Shown here piece after piece: positions 44,998 to 53,158 of a stretch of DNA of 64,000 bases. The stretch is from Actinomadura spongiicola. GTDB taxonomy: Bacteria > Actinomycetota > Actinomycetes > Streptosporangiales > Streptosporangiaceae. Each line of letters opens with the position of its first letter. Within the stretch, counting starts at the first letter, position 1. The translations under genes were made by a program, and so were the position numbers. The stretch lies in assembly GCF_003432485.1 (NCBI RefSeq), contig NZ_QVNQ01000006.1, positions 124,001-188,000 of the forward strand, written 5' to 3'. The notes beneath the pieces are model-generated. The model did not search any database. It was given only the letters and a program-made list of their open reading frames with translations, and was not told where the DNA came from.

Positions 44998-46809
44998 ATG
45001 AAATGGCGCAGCCGAAAAGCGGCGGCCCTGCTGGCGGCGATGCTGTCGCTGGCCCTACCGGCGGCGGTGACCCCGGCCGCCGCCGCGACCGGGAACACGG
45101 CCGCACCGCATCGGGACGGCCCGAAGTGGCGGCATGGCGACGAGTTGGCTCCCACCCGCCCGGCGTCCTCGCTGAAGCTGCGGGACTGGGCGAAGGCGCA
45201 GGTGGCGGCCGACCAGCGCAGGATGCGCGGATCCACCACGATCCGTCCGCTCCGGGGCGTCAAGGTCGCGCCCCGCACGAAGGCGGCGCGCAAGGCCGGG
45301 GCCACCTCGGCCCTCGTGCTCTACGACACGACCGGCCCGTACGGGTTCCTCGGGGAGCTGTACGGGATGGCCACCGCGAACCTGGCGGGCCACTTCGGCG
45401 CGGTCACGGCCAAGCCCGTGTCGCAGTACGCCACCGGGGAGGTCGAGCAGCACACCGCCACCATCTACATCGGCTCGACCTACTACGGCGGCGACATCCC
45501 CGACGCCGTCCCGAACGCGTTCTACGCCGACGTCGCCGCCACGGCCCGGCCCGTCGTGTGGATCAACGACAACATCTGGACGCTCGCCGGGAAGATCGGT
45601 ACCTCCGCGTTCGTCCGCAAGTACGGATGGGACCCGACCCGGTCGTCCTTCGACCCGATCGGCGCCGTGAACAGGGTCGACTACAAGAGCACCCCGCTGA
45701 CCCGCATCATCCCCACCGGGGGCGACGGCGGCATCCTGCGTCCGCACATCAACGACCCGGCGGCGGTGACCACGCTCGCGACGGCGCACGACACGAGCAC
45801 CACACCGGCCACCACGTTCCCGTGGGCGATCAGGTCCGGCAACCTGACCTACCTCGGTGAGATCCCGTACGCCTACACCAAGGAGACCGACCGGATCATC
45901 GCCTGGCACGACCTGCTGTTCGACGTCCTCGCGCCGGACACGCCCACCCGGCACCGCGCGGTGCTGCGGCTGGAGGACATCAGCCCGGCGAGCGACCCGA
46001 ACGAGCTGATGGCCGTCGCCCAGTACCTGGCCGCGCAGCAGATCCCCTACGCGTTCCAGGTGATCCCCGTCTACACGGACCCGAAGGGCGTCTACAACGG
46101 CGGCGTCCCGGAGACCATCACGCTGGCCCAGCGGCCGCAGGTGGTCAACGCCCTGAAGTACATGGTCGCCAACGGCGGCAAGATCGTGGCGCACGGCTAC
46201 ACGCACCAGTACAGCGACGTCAAGAACCCCTACACGGGTGTGACGGGCGACGACTTCGAGTTCTTCACCTCGCACGTCGACGCGAACGACAACGTCATCT
46301 TCGACGGACCGGTCCCGGAGGACTCCGCCACCTGGGCGGCGACGAGGATCAACACGGGCAAGGCCGCCTACGGGCCGGTCGGGCTCCCCACGCCCACGCT
46401 CTGGACGACCCCGCACTACGCGGCCTCGGCCGTCGACTACGGCGCCGTCAAGGACTCGTACGCCGCCCGGCTGGAGCGCAGCCTCTACTTCTCCGGCCAG
46501 CTCTCCGGCGGCCCCATCGACGGAAAGCGGTACATCGGCCAGTTCTTCCCCTACCCGGTCCGTGACGTCGGCGGCGCGACCGTCCTGCCCGAGAACCTCG
46601 GGAACTACGAGCCCGACGCGCAGAACAACAACCCGCCACGTCTCCCCGCCGACATCGTCCGGGCGGCCCAGTACAACCTCGCGGTCCGTGACGGGTTCGC
46701 GAGCACCTTCTACCACCCCTACTACGGAACCGGCCCGCTCACGCAGATCGTGAACGGCATCCGGGACCTCGGTTACACCTTCGTCGACCCGACGACCCTG
46801 ACCCCCTAG
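44998..46809 (+). CDS. Secreted DUF2334 polysaccharide-deacetylase-like protein
   Basis: 603 aa from ATG 44998, which has GGAGG seven bases upstream; the ATG at 44992 is too close to it. Signal peptide of about 33 residues. The N-terminal half forms a DUF4350-like domain (TSALVLYDTTGPYGFLGELYGM). The C-terminal half carries the DUF2334 deacetylase-type motifs RLEDISP and VAHGYTHQYSD. It is divergent from the PgaC-like gene and could N-deacetylate the exported polymer as PgaB/IcaB does. Promoters lie in 44720-44997; none is clear. Confidence 0.85.
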   Translation: MKWRSRKAAALLAAMLSLALPAAVTPAAAATGNTAAPHRDGPKWRHGDELAPTRPASSLKLRDWAKAQVAADQRRMRGSTTIRPLRGVKVAPRTKAARKAGATSALVLYDTTGPYGFLGELYGMATANLAGHFGAVTAKPVSQYATGEVEQHTATIYIGSTYYGGDIPDAVPNAFYADVAATARPVVWINDNIWTLAGKIGTSAFVRKYGWDPTRSSFDPIGAVNRVDYKSTPLTRIIPTGGDGGILRPHINDPAAVTTLATAHDTSTTPATTFPWAIRSGNLTYLGEIPYAYTKETDRIIAWHDLLFDVLAPDTPTRHRAVLRLEDISPASDPNELMAVAQYLAAQQIPYAFQVIPVYTDPKGVYNGGVPETITLAQRPQVVNALKYMVANGGKIVAHGYTHQYSDVKNPYTGVTGDDFEFFTSHVDANDNVIFDGPVPEDSATWAATRINTGKAAYGPVGLPTPTLWTTPHYAASAVDYGAVKDSYAARLERSLYFSGQLSGGPIDGKRYIGQFFPYPVRDVGGATVLPENLGNYEPDAQNNNPPRLPADIVRAAQYNLAVRDGFASTFYHPYYGTGPLTQIVNGIRDLGYTFVDPTTLTP

Positions 46810-46818
46810 GGCAGGACG

Positions 46819-46883
46819 GCGAGTCCTCCGGCACACCGGCGCCGCGCCCATAGCGGCGCGGCCCCCGCCGCCGGAGGACTCGC
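46819..46883. terminator. Long composite hairpin terminator
   Basis: Outer arms GCGAGTCCTCCGGC (46819-46832) and their complement (46870-46883) pair perfectly over 14 bp and enclose an inner hairpin GCCGCGC/GCGCGGC (46841-46847 and 46856-46862). It is 10 bp after the deacetylase stop, before the minus-strand hydrolase remnant, so it can terminate both directions. Confidence 0.8.
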
Positions 46884-46900
46884 TTCTCCCCGTCGAACCT

Positions 46901-47079
46901 CACCCGACGTCGCCAAGAACCCCCCAAAGCCCACGGCCGAGCGCCCCGCGCCCGGCGTAGCCGAGTTCACTGCCGGGGGAACCCGTCGTGGTGGCCGGGG
47001 TGTCCCTATGTGTGCTGGCCGAACGTTTCCGCCGTGGCGGCTGTGGTTCGTCCGGTGGAGGTGTTCGCGGGTCCCTCGC
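46901..47079 (-). pseudogene. Decayed tandem duplicate of the 3' end of the alpha/beta-hydrolase gene
   Basis: The stretch directly after the hydrolase stop is collinear with the gene's own last 180 bp (about 47080-47263). Its minus-strand translation gives EGPANTSTGRTTAATAETFGQ against ESANTFTGRTAVATAEALGQ in the gene, then an in-frame TAG, then HHDGF against HHGGF, and a match to GGCTACGCCGG further on. Small indels and the stop show decay. It is a partial direct repeat left by local duplication. Confidence 0.75.
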
Positions 47080-47949
47080 TCAGTCGGTGTCGTCGAGGAC
47101 CTCGTGGAGCTTGCGGGCGAAGGCTTCGGGTTGTCCGGCGTAGCCGAATTCGCCGCCGAGGAAGCCGCCGTGGTGGCTGGGGAACACCGTTGCCTGCTGG
47201 CCGAGCGCTTCCGCTGTGGCGACCGCGGTACGTCCGGTGAAGGTGTTCGCGGACTCCTCGCCCACCGCGATCACGATCCGGGTCGGTGCCGCGGTGAGCG
47301 CGGCGATGTCGGGACGGTAGTCGGTGACGGCCCACGACCGGTCGGAGAGCAGCGGGTCGTCGCGGGAGCCGTCGTCCTCGGTCGGCAGCCCGAACGCGCT
47401 CGGGTCCGGGGCGGGCTGGGCGAAGTAGTCGTCGGTGAGTTCGCCCTGCCAGGACGTCATCGCGATGAACCTCGCCATGCCCGCCCCCATGCCGTTCTTC
47501 TCGTAGGCGTCCCGGATGTCGGCGCGGGCGCGTTCGACGGCCTTCGCGTCCGGCAGCACCGACATCAGCGGCGGCTCGTGCGCGACCAGCGTGGTCACGT
47601 CGTCGGGATGCGCGGTGACGAGGGCCAGCGACGTCACGGCGCCGCCGCTGCTGGCGAAGATCTCGACCGGGCCCGCGCCGAGCGCCTCGATGAGGGCGTG
47701 CAGGTCGGCGGCCTGGGTCTCGGGCGAGTTGTCGGTCCGGCCGTCCTTGCGGGTGCTGCGGCCGAGCCCGCGCGGATCGTAGGTGATCACGGTGCGGTCG
47801 GCGAAGTGCGAGGCCAGGGTGGTGAAGCCGGACGCCTCCATCGGCTGGCCGACCATGAGCAGCGGGGGGCGCCCGTCGGCGGTCGGCAGCGGGCCGTGCA
47901 CGTCGTAGACGAGGTCGACTTCGGGTGTCTCAAGGGTTCGAGTGTCCAT
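47080..47949 (-). CDS. Alpha/beta-fold hydrolase
   Basis: 289 aa. Nucleophile elbow FASSGGA with Ser at about residue 99, a DPRGLGRS loop, and C-terminal HHGGF supplying the catalytic His. Soluble, no signal peptide. Family members include esterases, epoxide hydrolases and haloperoxidases; function is not resolved. It is divergent from the amidohydrolase gene across two palindromes and followed by its own degenerate 3' duplicate. Confidence 0.88.
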   Translation of the reverse strand: MDTRTLETPEVDLVYDVHGPLPTADGRPPLLMVGQPMEASGFTTLASHFADRTVITYDPRGLGRSTRKDGRTDNSPETQAADLHALIEALGAGPVEIFASSGGAVTSLALVTAHPDDVTTLVAHEPPLMSVLPDAKAVERARADIRDAYEKNGMGAGMARFIAMTSWQGELTDDYFAQPAPDPSAFGLPTEDDGSRDDPLLSDRSWAVTDYRPDIAALTAAPTRIVIAVGEESANTFTGRTAVATAEALGQQATVFPSHHGGFLGGEFGYAGQPEAFARKLHEVLDDTD

Positions 47950-48061
47950 GCCCGTGGAGACCCTCCGCGCGTCCGAAACTCATCGGTCCCGACTGTGAAA
48001 TCTCGCGTGATGACGTCGGCAACACCAGCGCCGCTTGTCCCTTGGGGCAGGGCGTTGACGA

Positions 48062-48073
48062 GCCTGATCAGGC
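48062..48073. promoter_or_regulatory. Perfect 12-bp palindrome in the divergent region
   Basis: GCCTGATCAGGC is fully self-complementary. It lies in the 292-bp gap between the hydrolase and amidohydrolase genes, eight bases before a second palindrome. A repressor site is the likely reading. Confidence 0.55.
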
Positions 48074-48080
48074 ATGGTGA

Positions 48081-48099
48081 CTGTTGACTTTATCAACAG
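48081..48099. promoter_or_regulatory. 19-bp inverted repeat, probable operator
   Basis: CTGTTGA-CTTTA-TCAACAG has perfect 7-bp arms, and is AT-rich against its surroundings. Its centre is about 22 bp (two helical turns) from that of the neighbouring 12-bp palindrome. It could control either or both divergent genes; no regulator gene is adjacent. Confidence 0.65.
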
Positions 48100-48241
48100 C
48101 ACGGCGGAGACTACTTCCATCCGGCGCGGCCATCCGTCCAGGGGTTACGGACATGCCGCCTCTGCCGTTCGTGGCGCCGTCCCTGGACACCGGTCATGTG
48201 CCCCGGTGTCGAACGAGACGGGACGAGCACGGAGGAGAAGG

Positions 48242-49987
48242 ATGACGCGGACCGACCACGCGGACGGTGACGCCGATCTCGTCGTTCACCACGGACGCGT
48301 ACTCGTCCTCGACGAGCACTTCCGCGAGGCGGAGGCCGTCGCGATCCGCGACGGCCGGGTCCTCGCCGTCGGAACGGCCCGGGACATGCTGCGGCACGCG
48401 GGCCGCCGCACGGACGTGATCGACGCGGGCGGCGGCACGGTTCTTCCCGGCATCAATGACGGCCACCTGCACCTCAACGCGCACGGGCTGAGCGTTCCGC
48501 CGTTCACCGTCGATGTCGACAAGGCCTCGATCGGGGAACTCGTCGCCGAGGTGCGGGCCGCCGTTGACACCGCGCGGGCGCCGGACGCGTGGATCCGGGG
48601 CCGGGGCTGGCAGGAGCTTCGCCTGCCGCGTGCTCCGATCGCCGCCGACCTAGACCCGGTCTCGGGAGACCGCCCGGTCGTCCTGGACGACTTCTCCGGG
48701 CACGCCGTCGCCGTCAACTCGGCCGCGCTGCGGAGGGCGGGCATCACGCGCGACACCGTCCCGCCGTCCGGTGGCGTCATCGACCGGGACGCGGACGGCG
48801 AACCCACGGGTGTGCTGCGCGAGACCGCGCAGGACCTGGTTCGTCGCGTCGTCCCGTCCTTCACCCGCGAGGAACGTTCCCGGGCCGTCGACGCGGCGGT
48901 GCGGATCCTGCACTCCCAGGGCATCACGAGCACCACCGAACCCGGCATCGACCTGGCGACTCTCGCGCTCTACGCGGAGAAGGCCCGCGTCGGCGACCTG
49001 CCGCTGCGCCTCACCGCCCTGCTGAGCGCCGGCACCGGACCGCGGTCGCTCCGCGACGTCCTCACCGGCTACGAGCCCCCGCACGGCGTCGACCCGCGAA
49101 CGCTTCGCGTCGCCGGAGTGAAGGTCTTCGCCGATGGGATCCCCCGGTTCAGGACCGCCTGGATGAACAGGCCGTACCTCGACGGCGAGAACGGCGCTCT
49201 CACCATCGACGGAGCGTCGCCCGAAGAGCAGATCGCGAACCTCCGCGAGATGGTCGAGATCGCGGCGCGGGCCGGGCTCCAGGTCGGGACGCACGCCTGC
49301 GGCGACGCCACGACCGACGCGGTCGTCGCCGCCTACGCCAGGGCGGGCCGCCACCGGCCTCCGGCGGATCCGCGCCACTACGTCATTCACTGCAACTTCC
49401 CGTCCGCCCGGACGCTGTGGACGATGGCGCGGCACGGCATCGGCGCCAACATGAACGCGGAACTGCTCCACCTCCAGGGGCGCGTCCTCGAATCGATCAT
49501 CGGGTCCGACCTGGCGGAGTACCAGTGGCCGTACCGCAGCGCGCTGGGGGCCGGGGTCAACGTGACCTCCGGTTCGGACGCGCCCGTGGTCGCTCCGCAC
49601 TGGCTCCGCGGCGTCATGACGGCCATGCTCCGCGAAGGAGCCGACGGTAGTGTCGCCGGGGAGGCGGAGCGCGTCACGCTGCCGGAGGCGCTGGCGACCT
49701 ACACCCGCACGGTCGCATGGCAGGACCACGCGGAGCACTGGAAGGGCACCCTCGAACCGGGAAAGGTCGCCGACATCTGCGTCGTCGACGGCGACCTTCT
49801 CGACGTGGCCCCGCGTGACCTCCCCGACCTTCGGGTGACCACGACGCTGGTCGGCGGACGCGTGGTCTACGAACGGGCGAGAACGACCACCGCCACTCTG
49901 GCGTTCACCGCGCCCCGCACGAACGGGCACGCCTGCGATGACGGCGAGAAATGCTGTTGCCGGGTTTCCGAAGAGATTCTCCGGTAA
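48242..49987 (+). CDS. Amidohydrolase family protein (YtcJ-like)
   Basis: 581 aa from ATG 48242 with GGAGGAGAAGG upstream; the longer frame is noncoding. N-terminal composite beta-domain, then DGHLHLNAHG metal motif, VKVFADGIPR, GTHACGDATTD, HCNFPS, and TSGSDAPV near the C-terminus. This is the YtcJ/NfdA amidohydrolase group (metal-dependent, substrates often N-formyl or imide-like). An unusual Cys-rich tail (CDDGEKCCC) ends the protein, which may bind metal. It is cytoplasmic and followed by a terminator. Confidence 0.9.
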   Translation: MTRTDHADGDADLVVHHGRVLVLDEHFREAEAVAIRDGRVLAVGTARDMLRHAGRRTDVIDAGGGTVLPGINDGHLHLNAHGLSVPPFTVDVDKASIGELVAEVRAAVDTARAPDAWIRGRGWQELRLPRAPIAADLDPVSGDRPVVLDDFSGHAVAVNSAALRRAGITRDTVPPSGGVIDRDADGEPTGVLRETAQDLVRRVVPSFTREERSRAVDAAVRILHSQGITSTTEPGIDLATLALYAEKARVGDLPLRLTALLSAGTGPRSLRDVLTGYEPPHGVDPRTLRVAGVKVFADGIPRFRTAWMNRPYLDGENGALTIDGASPEEQIANLREMVEIAARAGLQVGTHACGDATTDAVVAAYARAGRHRPPADPRHYVIHCNFPSARTLWTMARHGIGANMNAELLHLQGRVLESIIGSDLAEYQWPYRSALGAGVNVTSGSDAPVVAPHWLRGVMTAMLREGADGSVAGEAERVTLPEALATYTRTVAWQDHAEHWKGTLEPGKVADICVVDGDLLDVAPRDLPDLRVTTTLVGGRVVYERARTTTATLAFTAPRTNGHACDDGEKCCCRVSEEILR

Positions 49988-50006
49988 CGGGCAAGGGCAC
50001 CGTTGA

Positions 50007-50035
50007 GCCGGGGAGGTGACCGAGACCTCCCCGGC
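50007..50035 (+). terminator. Hairpin terminator after the amidohydrolase gene
   Basis: Arms GCCGGGGAGGT (50007-50017) and ACCTCCCCGGC (50025-50035), perfect over 11 bp, loop of 7 nt, followed by GTTCC. It isolates the eCIS cluster from the gene upstream. Confidence 0.85.
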
Positions 50036-50391
50036 GTTCCGCGAGACCACCCTATGCCCACGATCATGGAATAGCGGTCCCGGCCATCCGTGGCCATCCG
50101 TGGCCATCGCGTGCCTCCGCGCCGGACAGGGCCTGAACTGCGTGATCGCCGGTCGCGTATAGGAGGCTGTACCGCGGTTGGGCAGCCTACGGGGCTGTGG
50201 TGGAGAACGGGGTTCGCGAGGCTGATCCCCATGAAGTCGACGTGTGAACGCGGCGGCCCGCGGGGCGGTCGTGCGGGGGGCACCGGGCGAACCGGGGGCG
50301 GGGGCGTCGGGGTGGACGCCGTCGAGGGTGAGCGGTGGTCAGCCGTGGAAGCGAACGCGGGCGTTCCTGCGGCGCGGGGGTCGAGCGGGGC
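50036..50391. other. Intergenic leader of the eCIS cluster with short direct repeats
   Basis: About 355 bp ahead of the first cluster gene. GGCCATCCGT occurs at 50082-50091 and 50092-50101, with a third partial copy at 50102-50109: a 10-bp period. A promoter must lie in this gap, but no clear -10/-35 was found. No gene is evident. Confidence 0.5.
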
Positions 50392-51930
50392 ATGAGGGAA
50401 GCGTTGCCGGGCCCATGGTCGAGCGCCGGTGCGGTGTGCGGTGTGCTGGCCGTGGCGTTCGCGGTGGTGGGTCTCCCGGGCGGCGCCGTCCGGGCCGACG
50501 CGCGGGCCGACACGACGTGCCGCGACGATGACGGCTGGTGGTGCCTGTACGGGAAACCGGACCTGAAGGACGGCGGCGGGCTCATCGCCACCAACAACCC
50601 GGACACCGACCTCAAGATGAACGAGAACTGGTCCTTCTTCAACGACGCGACCCGCTCGGCGAGTAACCGGACCAGCAGCTTCGTCGGGCTGTACGACGAT
50701 ATCGAGTTCCGGGGGATGATGGCGTGCCTGCCGCCCGGAACGTGGGTGGGAGGGCTCCGCGCGGGTGTCAGTTCCCTGCGCATCCATCCCGGCCGCGACG
50801 AGGCGTGCACCGGTCCCCGAAGCGAGGCGCTGCCCCGGCCGGTGAGGTTCGACCAGGAGACCGAACCGACACCGGAGGGCGTCGAGGAGACCGGGAAACG
50901 TGAGGCCCCGAAGTCCCCGTCGGTGAAACCCAAGCCCACCAAGAAGCCCGTCAAGCCGAGCGCGTCGCCGGAGCTCGACCTGCCGCCCATGGTCGCCCCG
51001 TCGTCGCTGCTGCCCCAGGCGCCGCCCCTCGCCGTGCCCAGGGCCGCCGCCGGGAAGGACGACGGTGTCCCGCCGGCGCTCGCGATCGCCGTGGTGGCGT
51101 TCCTGGCGCTCGCCGGGCTCGGGATCGGCGGATGGCTGTTCGGCCGGCGGCGTTACGGCGCCGGCCCGGTGCCTCGGACCGCCACCGACCCGGGCGCGAT
51201 CTTCCGCGTCCACCACGCGCTGCTGTGCCTGGCGGACTGGTGCGAACAGGACGGACGTGACGTGCCGCGGGTACGCGCCGTGACCATCGACGCCACCGAG
51301 GTGACCCTGCACCTCGCGGCCTCCGACGTGGAGGCTCCCGGGCCGTGGCGGGTCGCTCCCGGGGGGAGGACCTGGCACCTGTTCTTCTCCGACATCGACG
51401 GGCTCACCATCGGCACCGACCGGGTCGCGCCGTATCCGCTGCTGGTGCTGGTGCGTCCCGGCATGTGGCTGAACCTGGCGGCGTTCCCGGGGCCGGTCGC
51501 GCTGACGGGCCATCGGAAGGCCGCCCGCGGCGCCGCGGTGACGCTGGCGCGGCGGCTGCGGGAGAGCCCGTGGCGGGAGGGTGTCCGCGTCCGGACGGTG
51601 GGCTTCCCGCCGGAGGCGTCGGTCGAGGCGGAGGCGGGGACCGAACTAGCCCGGGTCGTGTTCATCAACGACGGCATGCAGGTTCCCGGCAAGATCCCGC
51701 CCGGTTCGGCGGTCGTCGCGGTCGGCCGGCCGGACGGCGCCGGAACGGTGTGGCGCGTCCGGTTCGGCGGCTCCGTCGTGCCGCCGGCCGAGGTGTTCGG
51801 GAAGAGCCCGGACCGGACTCCGGTCGGTGTCGGCACCCAAGGCTCCGGCCCGCACGCGGACGGCTCGGGCTCGGACGGCTCGGGCTCGGACGGCTCGGCT
51901 TCGGACGGTACCGGTGGAGGGGACGGATGA
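50392..51930 (+). CDS. eCIS-associated membrane protein: extracellular beta-gamma/I36-like domain plus cytoplasmic domain
   Basis: 512 aa from ATG 50392; an in-frame GTG at 50335 adds 19 residues. Order: signal segment (12-30), an extracellular Cys-containing domain resembling the peptidase-inhibitor I36/crystallin fold (WWCLYGKPDL, GLYDDIEFRGM), Pro/Lys-rich linker (160-215), transmembrane helix (about 232-252), a cytoplasmic domain also met in actinobacterial LysM/BTAD regulators, and a Gly-Ser-Asp repeat tail. First gene of the injection cluster, overlapping the LuxR gene. It may sense the envelope and signal to it; this is inference. Confidence 0.75.
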   Translation: MREALPGPWSSAGAVCGVLAVAFAVVGLPGGAVRADARADTTCRDDDGWWCLYGKPDLKDGGGLIATNNPDTDLKMNENWSFFNDATRSASNRTSSFVGLYDDIEFRGMMACLPPGTWVGGLRAGVSSLRIHPGRDEACTGPRSEALPRPVRFDQETEPTPEGVEETGKREAPKSPSVKPKPTKKPVKPSASPELDLPPMVAPSSLLPQAPPLAVPRAAAGKDDGVPPALAIAVVAFLALAGLGIGGWLFGRRRYGAGPVPRTATDPGAIFRVHHALLCLADWCEQDGRDVPRVRAVTIDATEVTLHLAASDVEAPGPWRVAPGGRTWHLFFSDIDGLTIGTDRVAPYPLLVLVRPGMWLNLAAFPGPVALTGHRKAARGAAVTLARRLRESPWREGVRVRTVGFPPEASVEAEAGTELARVVFINDGMQVPGKIPPGSAVVAVGRPDGAGTVWRVRFGGSVVPPAEVFGKSPDRTPVGVGTQGSGPHADGSGSDGSGSDGSASDGTGGGDG

Positions 51931-52544
51931 CGATGGAGACGATTCCCGTGGCGGTCCACGCGCCCGACCCCATCACCTACGAGGGAGTGGTCGGCGGGCT
52001 GCGCCGCCGCCCCGAACTGACCCTGGTCGCCGAGACCGACGCCGTCGTCGCCGTCGTCGTCGCCGAGGCCGTGGACGACCAGGTCAAGGGGGTCCTGCGG
52101 CGGTTCTCGCGGTCGATCGGCGCCCGACCGGTGCTGATCGTCAGCGATCTGAAGGAGGCGCACCTACTGGAGATCGTTGAGTGCGGCGTCGTCGCGGTGC
52201 TGTGGCGGCGTGAGGCCGGGCCCGACGGCATCGCCCGCGCCATCGTCGCGGCGGCGGGCGGCGACGGCAGCCTGCCCCCGGACCTCCAGGGCCGCCTGCT
52301 GAAACAGGTCGCCCGGATCCAGCGCCGCATGGACGCCCAGGGGCTCAGCGCCACCGGACTCGCCGAACGGGAACGCGAGGTGCTCTGCCTCATCGCGGAC
52401 GGCCTGGACACGTCCGAGATAGCGGGGAAGCTCGCCTATTCGGAACGGACCGTCAAGAACGTCCTGCACGGCCTGATGACCCGTTTCCAGCTGCGCAACC
52501 GGGCCCACGCGGTCGCCTACGCCCTCCGCGAGGGTTACATCTGA
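51927..52544 (+). CDS. LuxR/NarL-type regulator with a degenerate receiver
   Basis: 205 aa, ATG 51927 in ATGA overlap. The C-terminal HTH is canonical (LAEREREVLCLIADGLDTSEIAGKL...RTVKNVLHGLMTRF). The N-terminal receiver-like domain lacks the phosphoacceptor Asp: the expected position lies in VVVAEAVDD where Ala or Glu is found. It therefore probably works without phosphorylation. Streptomyces eCIS loci carry a LuxR gene in this position, so it is the likely cluster activator. Confidence 0.88.
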   Translation: MTMETIPVAVHAPDPITYEGVVGGLRRRPELTLVAETDAVVAVVVAEAVDDQVKGVLRRFSRSIGARPVLIVSDLKEAHLLEIVECGVVAVLWRREAGPDGIARAIVAAAGGDGSLPPDLQGRLLKQVARIQRRMDAQGLSATGLAEREREVLCLIADGLDTSEIAGKLAYSERTVKNVLHGLMTRFQLRNRAHAVAYALREGYI

Positions 52545-53158
52545 TGTTCCACGAGGTCGACGAGGCGTTGCGGAAGCTGGTGACGACCCGCGCGTTGGGC
52601 GGCGGCGACGTGCGCCTGGTCTTCGACGCGCCGACCCGTGACTGGGCGGCGCAGCGCAACACCCCCACCGTCAACGCCTACCTCTACGACATCCGCGAGG
52701 ACGTGGCGCGCCGGGAGCACGGGCCGGTCCGCGTGCGGGAGGAGAACGGCCGGGTGACCCGCTACCGGCAGCCGCCCCGCCTCTACCGGCTCTCCTACCT
52801 GATCACCGCGTGGACGAAACGGCCCGAGGACGAGCACCGGCTGCTGTCGGCGGTGCTGGGCTGCCTGCTGCGGCATGACACGCTGCCCGCCGACATGGTG
52901 CCGCCCGGCGGCCTGCTGGCCACGGCCGGCATGTCCATCCCGATCTTCGCGGCCGTTCCGCCGATGGACCCACGGTCGATCAGCGACCTGTGGTCGGCGC
53001 TCGGCGGTGAACTCAAACCGTCGCTGGACCTCGTGGTCGTCGCGCCGTTCCCGGCGTCGCCGGAGATCCCCGCGGGACCGCCCGTCACCGAGCTGGAGGT
53101 GACGGTGCGCGACGGCGTGCACGAGGTGTCGGAGACCCAGCGGAAGTCACTGGCGTGA
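52544..53158 (+). CDS. DUF4255 (Pvc16-like) eCIS protein
   Basis: 204 aa. The DUF4255 pattern is visible: FHEVDEALRKLV at the start, NTPTVNAYLYDIRED, and PPRLYRLSYLITAWTKRPEDEHRLLSAVL. Pvc16/Afp16-type proteins cap the tail tube and sheath and set particle length. ATG 52544 overlaps the LuxR stop by one base; its own stop overlaps the ATPase start, so all are co-translated. Confidence 0.9.
   Translation: MFHEVDEALRKLVTTRALGGGDVRLVFDAPTRDWAAQRNTPTVNAYLYDIREDVARREHGPVRVREENGRVTRYRQPPRLYRLSYLITAWTKRPEDEHRLLSAVLGCLLRHDTLPADMVPPGGLLATAGMSIPIFAAVPPMDPRSISDLWSALGGELKPSLDLVVVAPFPASPEIPAGPPVTELEVTVRDGVHEVSETQRKSLA

Noticed and set aside
47006..47335. 109-aa minus-strand frame at the hydrolase 3' end
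   Set aside because: Most is a shadow of the hydrolase in another frame; only its C-terminal part is meaningful, as the decayed duplicate.
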